A stretch of DNA of 64,000 nucleotides from Romboutsia lituseburensis DSM 797 (lineage in GTDB: Bacteria; Bacillota; Clostridia; Peptostreptococcales; Peptostreptococcaceae). Below are positions 36,749 to 45,342 of the stretch, piece by piece. The position numbers and the translations under genes were made by a program. The stretch lies in NCBI RefSeq assembly GCF_900103615.1, contig NZ_FNGW01000002.1, forward strand, positions 62,001 to 126,000. Direction: 5' to 3'. The notes beneath the pieces were generated by a model. The model worked only from the letters and a program-made list of their open reading frames with translations, did not search any database and had not been told where the DNA came from. Position 1 is the first letter of the stretch; every line of letters begins with the position of its first letter.

Positions 36749-37453
36749 ATGTATAAAGAGGGTTTTTCTATAATCACTGTTACTAACCGTAGTTATTGCA
36801 TAAAAAATTTAATACAAAATTATATTAACCAAAACTTCAAATCTAAAGAACTAATCATCGTTATAAATTCTAATTTAGTATCAATTGAGGCTTTTAAAAT
36901 TTATGAACAGATTCCAAATATTAAATTATTTAAGCTAGATGAATCTATTTCACTTGGTCAATGCCTAAACTTTGCAATTTCCAAATCTATATATAGTCAT
37001 ATTGCTAAATTTGATGATGATGATTATTACGGACCAAATTACTTAAATGAAGTATATAATACATTTTTATCTATTAATTGTGACATAGTTGGTAAAAATA
37101 AAACTTATTATTATTTTGAAAAATTCCGTAGATTAATGATAAAAAAAAATGGAATTGAAAATGACTTTTCTCCATATATAATGGGTTCTACAATTTGTTT
37201 TAAAAAAGATATTTTTAATAATGTAAAGTTTAAAAATATCTCATCTAGAGAAGATTATTATTTTAACAAAGATTGTATAAAGAACGGTTATAAAATATTT
37301 GCCTCCTCTTCTTATAACCATATTGTTTTTAAACACTCTGATAATAATAAACATACATTTTTATCTAATATGGATATATTAATTGATAGGTGCGAGATTG
37401 TACTTTCTAATATTTCATTATCTGATTGTTTTAAAATTGTAGATTTCAAATAA
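36749..37453 (+). CDS. GT2-family glycosyltransferase
   Basis: 234 residues. FSIITVTNRSYCIKNLIQNY opens a GT-A domain, and the metal motif is AKFDDDDYYGPNYLNEV (about 89-105). The SREDYYFNKDC block near 170 supplies the likely base. Cytoplasmic, no membrane segment. AAGGAGG precedes the ATG. It is last in the glycan locus and on the same strand as the LRR gene, with a terminator between. The LRR protein could be its acceptor; this is speculation from position. Confidence 0.8.
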   Translation: MYKEGFSIITVTNRSYCIKNLIQNYINQNFKSKELIIVINSNLVSIEAFKIYEQIPNIKLFKLDESISLGQCLNFAISKSIYSHIAKFDDDDYYGPNYLNEVYNTFLSINCDIVGKNKTYYYFEKFRRLMIKKNGIENDFSPYIMGSTICFKKDIFNNVKFKNISSREDYYFNKDCIKNGYKIFASSSYNHIVFKHSDNNKHTFLSNMDILIDRCEIVLSNISLSDCFKIVDFK

Positions 37454-37490
37454 AAATGAGCTAACTCTACTGAGATAGCTCATTTTTTAT
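37453..37490. terminator. Bidirectional terminator
   Basis: AAAAATGAGCTA and TAGCTCATTTTT around a 12-base loop, between the convergent GT2 and tcyP genes. Confidence 0.85.
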
Positions 37491-37502
37491 TTAAAATCTT
37501 AT

Positions 37503-38915
37503 TTAAGCAGTTTTTTCTTCATTAACCACAACATTTTCTTTAGCGAAAGCTTCTTTATCTAACTTTCCAAGTGAATTACCAACAGTTATAGCTGTTGTAG
37601 TAGCACCATTTACATTTATCATAGTTCTACCCATATCTAGTATTGGATCTATTGCAAGTATTCCACCAGCTAATGGGAAATAAGCCCCAAGACCAACACC
37701 AGATACAACTACTGAGACTGCCATTGTAGCAGTACCAGGAAGACCAGCTATACCTAATGAACTTATAGTTATAACAACTAGTAACATAACATAGAAGCTT
37801 ATATCTTTATCTACACCAGCCATGTTAGCTATTGTTATAGCCATTAATGCCGGATATATACCAGCACATCCATTCATCCCCATATTAGCACCTAAACTAG
37901 CACTAAAGCTTGCTACACCTTCATCAACACCTTGGTTTTTAACAAGTTTATCTATAGTTACAGGTAACGTACCTAAACTTGAACGAGATGTGAATGCAAG
38001 TAATAAAGGTTCTGCAGCATTTTTTATATATGTTATTGGATTTAATCCATTTAATGTTATTATTATTAAGTGAACAACAAATAGTAAAGCTGTAGCTATA
38101 TAAAGTGCAGCAACAAATTGTACAACTGCTAACATTGAAGATAATCCTCTAGCTGTTATCGTATTTGCAAGTAAAGCAACAACTGCATATGGCATAAACT
38201 TTATAACTGTCATAGCAACGCTCACTATTATCTTATAAAACGCTTCTACTAAATCTACGAAAGGCTTTACAACATCCATATATTTCTTCTTCATTCTATT
38301 CGTAGCTATACCTATGAAAGATGCAAATATTATTATTGCAACTATGTTACCATCAGCCATAGATAAAACTGGATTTGCAGGCAATAATCCTCTTATAGTA
38401 TCAACTAAAGGTACTATTTCCTTCATCTCTGGAGCTTCTATCCCACTTACATCAAATCCAACCCCTAATTTCATTACATTACCAACTACTATCCCTATTA
38501 TAGCAGCTAATGCAGTAGTCCCAAGTAGCATCCCAAGAGTTCTGAAAGTTAAAGCTTGTAAATTATCTCCTTCTTTCATATTTATTATAACTCTTATTAT
38601 AGATACAAATACCATTGGCACAACTAACATTTTCAATAGATCCATAAATCCATATCCAAATAAACCATACCACTTACTTACTTCATTTAACCAAGTAACC
38701 TCTGCTGGATTTTCTGGAAGTCCAGCTACAAATTGTATTATAACTCCTAATATAAGACCTATTATTGTTGCATATATTGTCCTTGTTGAGAATGCAACTT
38801 TTTTCTTTTCAAATTGCTTAACAATAAAAAATGTTCCTATTAATACAGCTATAAACAATATTGTTTTAATGTCTGTAATCATAAGAAACTGTGATAAAAA
38901 CGAACTTTCTCCCAT
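37503..38915 (-). CDS. tcyP: L-cystine symporter, TcyP-like
   Basis: 470 residues with the dicarboxylate/amino acid:cation symporter fold. TcyP-like features are AFTSRSSLGTLPVTIDKL, SASLGANMGMNGCAGIYPALMA and DPILDMGRTMINVNG in the transport core. The length fits Bacillus TcyP (about 460). It imports cystine, a sulphur source. GGAGGAG precedes the ATG. Monocistronic. A sulphur-metabolism link with the mercaptopyruvate sulfurtransferase at 52.6 kb is possible, but they are far apart. Confidence 0.85.
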   Translation of the reverse strand: MGESSFLSQFLMITDIKTILFIAVLIGTFFIVKQFEKKKVAFSTRTIYATIIGLILGVIIQFVAGLPENPAEVTWLNEVSKWYGLFGYGFMDLLKMLVVPMVFVSIIRVIINMKEGDNLQALTFRTLGMLLGTTALAAIIGIVVGNVMKLGVGFDVSGIEAPEMKEIVPLVDTIRGLLPANPVLSMADGNIVAIIIFASFIGIATNRMKKKYMDVVKPFVDLVEAFYKIIVSVAMTVIKFMPYAVVALLANTITARGLSSMLAVVQFVAALYIATALLFVVHLIIITLNGLNPITYIKNAAEPLLLAFTSRSSLGTLPVTIDKLVKNQGVDEGVASFSASLGANMGMNGCAGIYPALMAITIANMAGVDKDISFYVMLLVVITISSLGIAGLPGTATMAVSVVVSGVGLGAYFPLAGGILAIDPILDMGRTMINVNGATTTAITVGNSLGKLDKEAFAKENVVVNEEKTA

Positions 38916-39477
38916 CCTTTACTCTCCTCCATGATGTAAAATATTTTATCCTTAATATAATTACCCTCAAGTAAACTCTCAAAAACAACTTTGTTAAATA
39001 ATTTTTTAACCATTTAAGATATTTTTATTTTTAGCTTAAATTTTCTATATAGTATATATTTTTTATTAAAACATCCTTTTCAGTTAATTATTTCATTATT
39101 TTTTCAAGTTTTACTTTATTTACAGTTATTATGATATATTATTAACATTTTAATGTCAATAATATTTTAAAGTTTTTTTAACTTTTTAAAGTTTTTTCTA
39201 TATTTTATAAGGTTATTGAACCTTTTAACTTGTTTTTTAGGATGAAAATTCGTTTTCTTACTTTATTTTAGTTAATAAACTAATCATTTAGTAAATTTTG
39301 ATAACTTTATTTATTAAGTTTTATATTGTATACAATTAATATTTAATTTATTTTTAAAATTAACTATCTTTTTTAATTTTGTAAATTATATATTTAATTA
39401 AATTCGAACTTTAAATATTTATAAATAAAAAAAGTATTGATTTTTCAACCAATACTTTTTATTTATACATATTTAAT
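38916..39477. other. Long AT-rich gap upstream of tcyP
   Basis: About 560 bases. It holds the transglycosylase terminator (39427-39461), a 14-base direct repeat TTTTAAAGTTTTTT (39165-39178 and 39184-39197, 19-bp period), and a short hairpin AAGGTT/AACCTT near 39210-39226. On the minus strand a weak promoter for tcyP (TTGAGG/TAAAAT) is possible. No riboswitch or gene was recognised. Confidence 0.4.
39427..39461 (-). terminator. Terminator of the ABC-transglycosylase operon
   Basis: AAAAAGTATTG and CAATACTTTTT around a 10-base loop, 3' of the gene ending at 39478. Confidence 0.8.
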
Positions 39478-39978
39478 TTACATATTTAATTCTGGATATA
39501 AGATTTTAAATATTTTTATATTTTTTTCAATCTTTGGAACATAGTATTCTTTGGCATAAGCTCTTCTATCAATACTATCTTCTACTTTGTTTCGTACATT
39601 CCATTCTTGTACCATTTTGCTTAAACCTTGATCTTTAAATTTAGATAAATAATATGCTCCTAACTTTAAGCTAGTTTTATTATTTGTTAGGTCACTAGGT
39701 TTAAAATTATTTATTTTTAATTCATTTGCTAATTTAATTGAAGATTCATCACTAAATCTTAATATCCCATTATTAGTATTTTTCTCATAATCTTTATCTT
39801 CAAATCTTGATTCAAAATTACCCATTGCCGCTAAAATATACGGGTCAACATTATATTCCTTAGAAACAGTTTTTATATCTGATATATCTTTTACTGGATA
39901 TACAATTTCTCTAGCAAGAAGTGAGCCTCCTATTACTACTAATAGCAATGTTATTACTATTGATAATGATTTTTTCAT
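39478..39978 (-). CDS. Secreted SLT-fold lytic transglycosylase
   Basis: 166 residues. An N-terminal signal peptide or anchor (about 5-22) is followed by a short lysozyme-like SLT domain: VDPYILAAMGNFESRF holds the catalytic E56, with LKLGAYYLSKFKDQGLSKMVQEWN after it. It is small for the family but the catalytic Glu block is present. It cleaves peptidoglycan glycan strands. It is 11 bp after the ABC permease gene and so belongs to that operon, unusual for BceAB-type transporters. SD GGAGGGACG precedes the ATG. Confidence 0.75.
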   Translation of the reverse strand: MKKSLSIVITLLLVVIGGSLLAREIVYPVKDISDIKTVSKEYNVDPYILAAMGNFESRFEDKDYEKNTNNGILRFSDESSIKLANELKINNFKPSDLTNNKTSLKLGAYYLSKFKDQGLSKMVQEWNVRNKVEDSIDRRAYAKEYYVPKIEKNIKIFKILYPELNM

Positions 39979-39988
39979 AACGTCCCTC

Positions 39989-41911
39989 CTAATTTTGCTT
40001 AGTTACTATATTAAAATAAAACTTAGAAGTAATTAAATAATAAACTATATATATTATTGAATATGGTATTAATGTCCATATCATTACTATCGCTAAATTT
40101 TGACCAAACATATTACAAATAACATAATTTGCTACTATACTGTGTAAACTTCCTAAAATTAATGGTAAGAAGAAATTAAATCCAACTTGTTTATATACAG
40201 ATGATTTTATATCATCTTCATCTACTCCCACTTTTTTTAATACAGTGTATCTAGGGGCTTCATCTTGAGCTTCAGATAGTAATTTAAAGAATATTACACT
40301 ACCTGTACAAACTAAGAATACTAGTCCAACAAACACACCTATAAATACCATTATTCCTGAAGATGTGAATTCATCCTTAAAAATTTTATAATAAGAATAT
40401 ACATAACTTGACGCTGATCTTTTATTATTACTAGCATCATAATATTTTTCTGTTAATTTTAAAACTATTTTATTAAATTCTTCACCATCTTTTTGGTTTG
40501 TTATATTGTATGAGTAATAATTTTGTGATTCATTATTTTCTTTTAAATCTTCAAACATATTATCTGATACAACAATTGTATCTGCTGAAGTATATGAGTT
40601 ATATAGCTTCTCATCTACATATGATTTAAATTTTAATTTAACGTCTTTACCATTATTATTTAAACTTATAGATTTATTTTCATTAGATATTGATTGTTTA
40701 GAGTATACATGGATAAACTCATCATCATTTATATTTTTTAATTGTTTTTCTCCATTTGTTTTTAATATCTTATTTAAATTCGATAATGATATTAATTGAT
40801 AATTTTCCTCAAATCCAAATTGATTTTTTTGAGATGAGTTTAGCATTATATAGCTATATATAAATTTATCAATTAGCTCATGTTTTTTTGATTCATGTAA
40901 TGCTTGTTCAAATTCATTTATATAATCTTTATTATCAATTGTTAAAGTATAAGAATATGGACTTCTTTCATCTACTATTTGAGAACTCATAAAATAAACT
41001 GATATTGATGTGCCTATAGCTGTTAAAGTTGTAGCACTTAATATAGCTATTATAGCTAACATTTTTGCATTACTTCTTATTCTATAAAGTAATTGAGATG
41101 TAGATATCATATTTAGTCCTTTATAGTACTTTGATCCATTCTTTTTTTGCCTTTTAATTATAAAATACATAAATGAACTAAAGAATAAAAAAGTTCCTAC
41201 TACTACCATAAATAGTGTAACAAGTGCTGCAAGAATTAAATCCATTCCATTCAATGTAGATATATATATTACATATCCAGTAAATATACATATTATTGAT
41301 AATACAGCTAGCAATTTAGATTCTTTTTTAGACTTTTCAGACATACTTGATGCTTTAAATAGTTCTATCAATTTAAACTTGTATATTATAGTATTGCTTT
41401 GATAAGCAATAGCTAAAAATATTAATATAAATAATATAAAAGTGTCAAAAACTCCTTTAAACGATACTGCAAAACTTATATTTAAATCTAAAGTAATTAG
41501 TTTTATAAGTATCATTAGCATAAACTTTGAAAATACTATTCCTGTAATTATTCCTATGGCAAGTGCAACAACACCTATCATTAATGTTTCAAAGAATAAA
41601 AGAAATCCTATCTCTTTGTTTTCAATACCTAATAATGCATACAATCCTATTTCTTTTTTTCTCTTCTTTATAAAGAAGCTATTTGAGTACCATATAAATA
41701 AAGCTGAAAATAGCGCTATTATAACTGATGCTGATTTAAATGCTGTTGATGCCTTAGAACTTGATGATAAAGCAGCATCAATACTTGGATTGTATTGTAA
41801 ATTTTTAAATGAATAATATATTGCAACTGTAAAAACTATAGAAAAGAAATATAAAAAATAGCCCTTTAAGTTTTTTTGTATATTCTTTTTAGCTATATTA
41901 AATAAGATCAC
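39989..41911 (-). CDS. BceB-type ABC transporter permease
   Basis: About 640 residues with the ten-helix FtsX layout: one helix, a three-helix block, a large extracellular domain (about 320-500) and four C-terminal helices. MILFNIAKKNIQKNLKGYFLYFF is a typical BceB start. Start chosen at GTG 41911 (AGGTGG upstream); the first GTG at 41923 is four codons earlier and its SD is less clear. It overlaps the ATPase gene's end. BceAB transporters protect against or sense peptide antibiotics such as bacitracin. No BceRS kinase/regulator pair is adjacent. Confidence 0.82.
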   Translation of the reverse strand: MILFNIAKKNIQKNLKGYFLYFFSIVFTVAIYYSFKNLQYNPSIDAALSSSSKASTAFKSASVIIALFSALFIWYSNSFFIKKRKKEIGLYALLGIENKEIGFLLFFETLMIGVVALAIGIITGIVFSKFMLMILIKLITLDLNISFAVSFKGVFDTFILFILIFLAIAYQSNTIIYKFKLIELFKASSMSEKSKKESKLLAVLSIICIFTGYVIYISTLNGMDLILAALVTLFMVVVGTFLFFSSFMYFIIKRQKKNGSKYYKGLNMISTSQLLYRIRSNAKMLAIIAILSATTLTAIGTSISVYFMSSQIVDERSPYSYTLTIDNKDYINEFEQALHESKKHELIDKFIYSYIMLNSSQKNQFGFEENYQLISLSNLNKILKTNGEKQLKNINDDEFIHVYSKQSISNENKSISLNNNGKDVKLKFKSYVDEKLYNSYTSADTIVVSDNMFEDLKENNESQNYYSYNITNQKDGEEFNKIVLKLTEKYYDASNNKRSASSYVYSYYKIFKDEFTSSGIMVFIGVFVGLVFLVCTGSVIFFKLLSEAQDEAPRYTVLKKVGVDEDDIKSSVYKQVGFNFFLPLILGSLHSIVANYVICNMFGQNLAIVMIWTLIPYSIIYIVYYLITSKFYFNIVTKQN

Positions 41912-42662
41912 TGTCTCCACCACCTATCAATGATAATACATCTAAAATTTCTTTAAAGAACTCTTTTCTTGATCCATTTTTTATAATTTCTTTAAATATT
42001 AATCCATCTTTAATAAATAAAACTCTTTTACAATAACTAGCTGCAAATGCATCATGTGTAACCATCATTATTGTTGCATCTTGTTCTTCATTTAGCTTTG
42101 TCATTGCATTTAAAAGATCTGTAGATGATTTAGAATCAAGTGCTCCAGTCGGTTCATCTGCTAATATTAGTGAAGGATTTGTAATTATAGCCCTTGCACA
42201 AGCAGTTCTTTGTTTTTGTCCGCCTGAAATTTCATAAGGATACTTTTCAAGCAAATTTTCAATTCCTAGTGTCTTAGCAATTGATCCTACAGTATTATTT
42301 ATTGTTTTTTCATTTGCACGAGCAAGTGCTAAAGGCAATGCAATATTATCCTTTACCGATAATGTATCTAGTAAGTTAAAGTCTTGGAATATAAATCCTA
42401 AGCTTTCTCTTCTAAACTTTGATATTTGTTTATTATCTAGGTTTGTTATATTCTTTCCTTCTATTTTTATATCTCCACTGGTTGCCGTATCTATAGTTGA
42501 AACTATATTTAAAAGTGTACTTTTACCAGCCCCAGAAGGCCCCATCACACCTACAAACTCTCCTTTGTTTATATCAAGGTCTATTCCATTTAACACAGTT
42601 TGTGTATTTTTTTGTGTTCCATATAATTTTTTTAAATTTCTAACTTCTAGTATCTTTGCCAT
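41898..42662 (-). CDS. BceA-type ABC transporter ATPase
   Basis: 254 residues. Walker A GPSGAGKST (about 40-48), Q-loop IFQDFNLLDTL, signature ISGGQKQRTACARA and Walker B LILADEPTGALD are all intact. The family is the MacB/LolD/BceA export ATPases, which pair with FtsX-type permeases. First gene of a three-gene operon (ATPase, permease, transglycosylase). It overlaps the permease start by 14 bases, so translation is coupled. AGGAGG-like SD precedes the ATG. Confidence 0.9.
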   Translation of the reverse strand: MAKILEVRNLKKLYGTQKNTQTVLNGIDLDINKGEFVGVMGPSGAGKSTLLNIVSTIDTATSGDIKIEGKNITNLDNKQISKFRRESLGFIFQDFNLLDTLSVKDNIALPLALARANEKTINNTVGSIAKTLGIENLLEKYPYEISGGQKQRTACARAIITNPSLILADEPTGALDSKSSTDLLNAMTKLNEEQDATIMMVTHDAFAASYCKRVLFIKDGLIFKEIIKNGSRKEFFKEILDVLSLIGGGDSDLI

Positions 42663-42814
42663 ATATACTAACCTCCTTTTATTTATTACAGGATTTAGTA
42701 TATATTTTTTTATAATTTCTTAGTATCGATTTAGCTGTCATTAAAATTACATCTTTGTAAGATTTATAAAAAATTTCCTTCGCTTAAATCACTGCATGGA
42801 CGCTACATAAAAAA

Positions 42815-42848
42815 TAAAAGCTATCTCTTTTATTTAGAGATAGCTTCT
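42815..42848 (-). terminator. Terminator overlapping the end of the lipase gene
   Basis: AAGCTATCTCT (42818-42828) and AGAGATAGCTT (42836-42846) form a stem that begins inside the last codons of the lipase gene and is followed on the minus strand by a T-rich tract. Confidence 0.75.
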
Positions 42849-43783
42849 AACTTTAATTTATTTGATTCATTTAACCAATCTATTATATCTTTTATTACTT
42901 CATCTTTATTTATTTCATTTAACATTTCATGTCTTCCATCTTTATATAATTTACAACTTACATCTTTAACCCCTAAATTTTTATACTGACGTTCTAGCCT
43001 TAATACACCTTTCCCATTTTTACCTACAGGGTCTTTATCTCCTGACATTATATGTATAGGCAAATCTAGTGGTATTTTCTTTATATTTTCCTTATCTTCT
43101 AATTCTTTTAGACCATTTATAAAGTCTTCAAAGAATCCGCATGTAAATAAAACTCCACAGAAAGGATCTTCTATATATTTATCAACTTCTTTTTCATCTC
43201 TACTTAACCAGTCAAAATCAGTTCTAGGAGATTTAAATCCTTTATTGTTTCCTCCAAAAATTAAATTATCTAATATTTTACTTCTATGGTTTCTTCCATT
43301 TTTCTTTATTTCATATTTGATTACCTTTTGAGCTATATCTAATATAAATCCATGCTTTCCATTAGAGCCAGATAATATAAGACCATTTATTTTTTCAGAA
43401 TATTTCATTATGTATCTTTGACTTGCAAAAGATCCCATACTATGTCCAAATAAATATATTGGTAAATGTTTATTTTCTTGTTTTATTATGTCTGTAAGAA
43501 TTTTAATATCATCTACTAAATAGGTAAATCCATTTTTATCAGCTAAATACCCTACATTTTCTATAACTTTTGCAGTTTTTCCATGCCCTCTATGATCATT
43601 TATGTAAACTATATATCCATTTTCAGTTAATATTTTAGCAAAATATTCATATCTTATTGCAGTTTCAGACATACCATGAGCTATTTGTATACATCCTATA
43701 GGATTTATATTTTTAGGTTCCCACTTATATACATGTATATCTAGGTTATCACTGCCTTTAAAATAAAATTCCTCACATTTCAT
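42830..43783 (-). CDS. Alpha/beta hydrolase, monoacylglycerol lipase-like
   Basis: 317 residues. The serine hydrolase fold has IAHGMSE (oxyanion region), NDHRGHGKT, the nucleophile elbow LFGHSMGSF (S115), the acid in IMSGDKDPVG and the His in YKDGRHEMLNE. This set matches monoacylglycerol lipase/lysophospholipase-like (serine aminopeptidase S33, Hydrolase_4) proteins. Cytoplasmic. CGGGAG-like SD upstream. Monocistronic. Lipid or small-ester substrate likely. Confidence 0.85.
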   Translation of the reverse strand: MKCEEFYFKGSDNLDIHVYKWEPKNINPIGCIQIAHGMSETAIRYEYFAKILTENGYIVYINDHRGHGKTAKVIENVGYLADKNGFTYLVDDIKILTDIIKQENKHLPIYLFGHSMGSFASQRYIMKYSEKINGLILSGSNGKHGFILDIAQKVIKYEIKKNGRNHRSKILDNLIFGGNNKGFKSPRTDFDWLSRDEKEVDKYIEDPFCGVLFTCGFFEDFINGLKELEDKENIKKIPLDLPIHIMSGDKDPVGKNGKGVLRLERQYKNLGVKDVSCKLYKDGRHEMLNEINKDEVIKDIIDWLNESNKLKLEAISK

Positions 43784-43878
43784 TTTATCTACTCTCCCGA
43801 CTAATGTTATAATTTCTATAATTATATCAAATCAATCTATTTTTTAATAGTTACTTTTCTATTTATTTTTTTTTGAAA

Positions 43879-43925
43879 ACAAAAAAGAAAATAATTTATA
43901 CGATTGTAAACTATTTTCTTTTTTT
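43879..43925 (-). terminator. Terminator overlapping the end of the 165-aa gene
   Basis: AAAAAAGAAAATA and TATTTTCTTTTTTT-like arms with a loop including ATACGATTGTAAA, overlapping the Lys-rich 3' end of the gene ending at 43911. Confidence 0.55.
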
Positions 43926-44408
43926 CTTTATATATTTCTTAGTTCTAACTTTTTTTGTTCTACTTAAATCTCCAACTAAGCTTTCCTCTGCCCCTGCTAT
44001 AGTTGAATTTACAGCTGCCTCTTCGGCTCCATTTTGATTTGCTTGTTCTAAAGCCTTTTTAGCTGCTAGATTTCTTTGTGCTACTCCTCTTTTAGTTCTT
44101 ATTAAAGCTAAATCAGAAGACATCATACTAAAAAATACAATCAGTAAATCTAAATCATTATCATTTAAATCATCACCTATAGAAAATGCAGCTAATGAAG
44201 CTAACAAAACATAATCTGCATAAGATAAATTTTCTAAACCTATATTAAGATTATTATTAGAGTTACTTGTAGTTTTATTTGAATCACAGTTAGAAGAACT
44301 TTTCAAAGAGTTATTATTAGAATTTCCATTGTTAGCAATTGTAGTTGATTCTTGTGTTGATTGTCTAGATCGAACTTTTACTTTTTTCTTTCTAACCTTT
44401 TTACTCAT
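43911..44408 (-). CDS. Uncharacterised protein with Lys-rich ends and low-complexity linker
   Basis: 165 residues. Both ends are strongly basic (SKKVRKKKVKVRSRQ at the start, TKKVRTKKYIKKKRK at the end). Residues about 20-55 are Asn/Ser/Thr-rich. A hydrophobic core (about 58-100, SYADYVLLASLAAFSIGDDL and LLIVFFSMMSSDLAL) could be buried or membrane-associated. No signal peptide. The composition resembles some coat-associated or DNA-binding small proteins of spore formers, but I do not recognise the family. SD GGGG about nine bases before the ATG; own terminator. Confidence 0.55.
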   Translation of the reverse strand: MSKKVRKKKVKVRSRQSTQESTTIANNGNSNNNSLKSSSNCDSNKTTSNSNNNLNIGLENLSYADYVLLASLAAFSIGDDLNDNDLDLLIVFFSMMSSDLALIRTKRGVAQRNLAAKKALEQANQNGAEEAAVNSTIAGAEESLVGDLSRTKKVRTKKYIKKKRK

Positions 44409-44473
44409 AAGCTTTACCCCTTATGTATAATAAATAATATTCTTTAAATTTTATTCATTATACATAGAATTTA

Positions 44474-45208
44474 TTATAATTTTAATTTATAACTATTGTT
44501 CTTTAACCATACTTCTTCATCTTTATATGATGGCATTATTCTACCAACAAATCTATAAAATTCTTTAGAGTGATTCATATGTACTAAATGACTAAACTCA
44601 TGAACTAGTATATATTCTATTGATTTTGGTCTTGCCATTGATATTTTAGAGTTTATATATATATTTCCTTTTGAAGTACAAGATCCCCATCTCTTATTTT
44701 GCTCTTTTACTTTTATACAAGTAGGGGCTAAGCTATTCATTATTTCTGATTTATTTTTAAGTTTTTGTAATTTTTCTATAACAATTTTTTCACTTTCACT
44801 TTTATACCATTTCTTAAGTATGTCTTTCAAATTACTTTGACTTAAATCATTACTTTCTATTATAATTTTATTTTTACTTATATATACATTACTATTACAT
44901 TTAGTGGATTTTATAATATTCAAATAATATATATCGCCTAAATAATAAAGTTTTGTTCCATCTTCAAATATAATTTCTTCATTTAAATCAATGTCTTTAT
45001 ATTTTTCTAACTTCTTTAATATCCAGTCAGACTTACTTTTTAAAAGTTTTTCTAAGTTTTTAATATTAATCCCCGGAGGACTTATAATTGCTACCTGATT
45101 TTTAGGTTTTACAGTTATTGTTACATTTTTACGGTTTCTATATATAACGTCTACCTTTATTTCACTACCCTTATTAAACATTATTATTTGTTTATTTATT
45201 TTAATCAC
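44474..45208 (-). CDS. YgjP-like zinc metallopeptidase (DUF45/M48-related)
   Basis: 244 residues. The zinc site is LVHEFSHLVHMNHSKEFY (H203, E204, H207, then H213), with the family motif NKRWGSCTSKGNIYIN just before. The N-terminal half is beta-rich. Known relatives (YgjP/SprT-like, COG1451) are cytoplasmic metal-dependent hydrolases of uncertain substrate. Start is unclear: the annotated GTG 45208 lies inside AGGTGATTAAA, which looks like an SD and spacer leading to an ATA codon at 45199. A downstream ATG (residue 10) is also possible. Confidence 0.82.
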   Translation of the reverse strand: MIKINKQIIMFNKGSEIKVDVIYRNRKNVTITVKPKNQVAIISPPGINIKNLEKLLKSKSDWILKKLEKYKDIDLNEEIIFEDGTKLYYLGDIYYLNIIKSTKCNSNVYISKNKIIIESNDLSQSNLKDILKKWYKSESEKIVIEKLQKLKNKSEIMNSLAPTCIKVKEQNKRWGSCTSKGNIYINSKISMARPKSIEYILVHEFSHLVHMNHSKEFYRFVGRIMPSYKDEEVWLKNNSYKLKL

Positions 45209-45287
45209 CTACTTATCTTCCCTTATGGTGTAATCATGCTTTCCTTGCACGTAAAAAATTATATCATAAGTTATTCTTTAGTAAAAA

Positions 45288-45330
45288 TAAAAACACCTTA
45301 ATGTAAAATTAACATTAAGGTTATTTTTTA
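45288..45330 (-). terminator. Terminator of the yhdT-panF operon
   Basis: ACCTTAATGT and ACATTAAGGT around a 7-base loop with A and T tracts on either side, 3' of the gene ending at 45343. Confidence 0.8.
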
Positions 45331-45342
45331 TTCTTATATCTT

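Noticed and set aside
39160..39200. Regulatory direct repeat TTTTAAAGTTTTTT
   Set aside because: Two copies at 19-bp period in extremely AT-rich DNA could arise by chance; no link to a known binding site was found. Recorded only as part of the gap description.
41442..41816. Plus-strand reading frame of 124 codons inside the BceB-like gene
   Set aside because: It is antisense to a well-supported permease and its protein has no recognisable features; similar antisense frames over map, tcyP, wecC and others were dismissed for the same reason.
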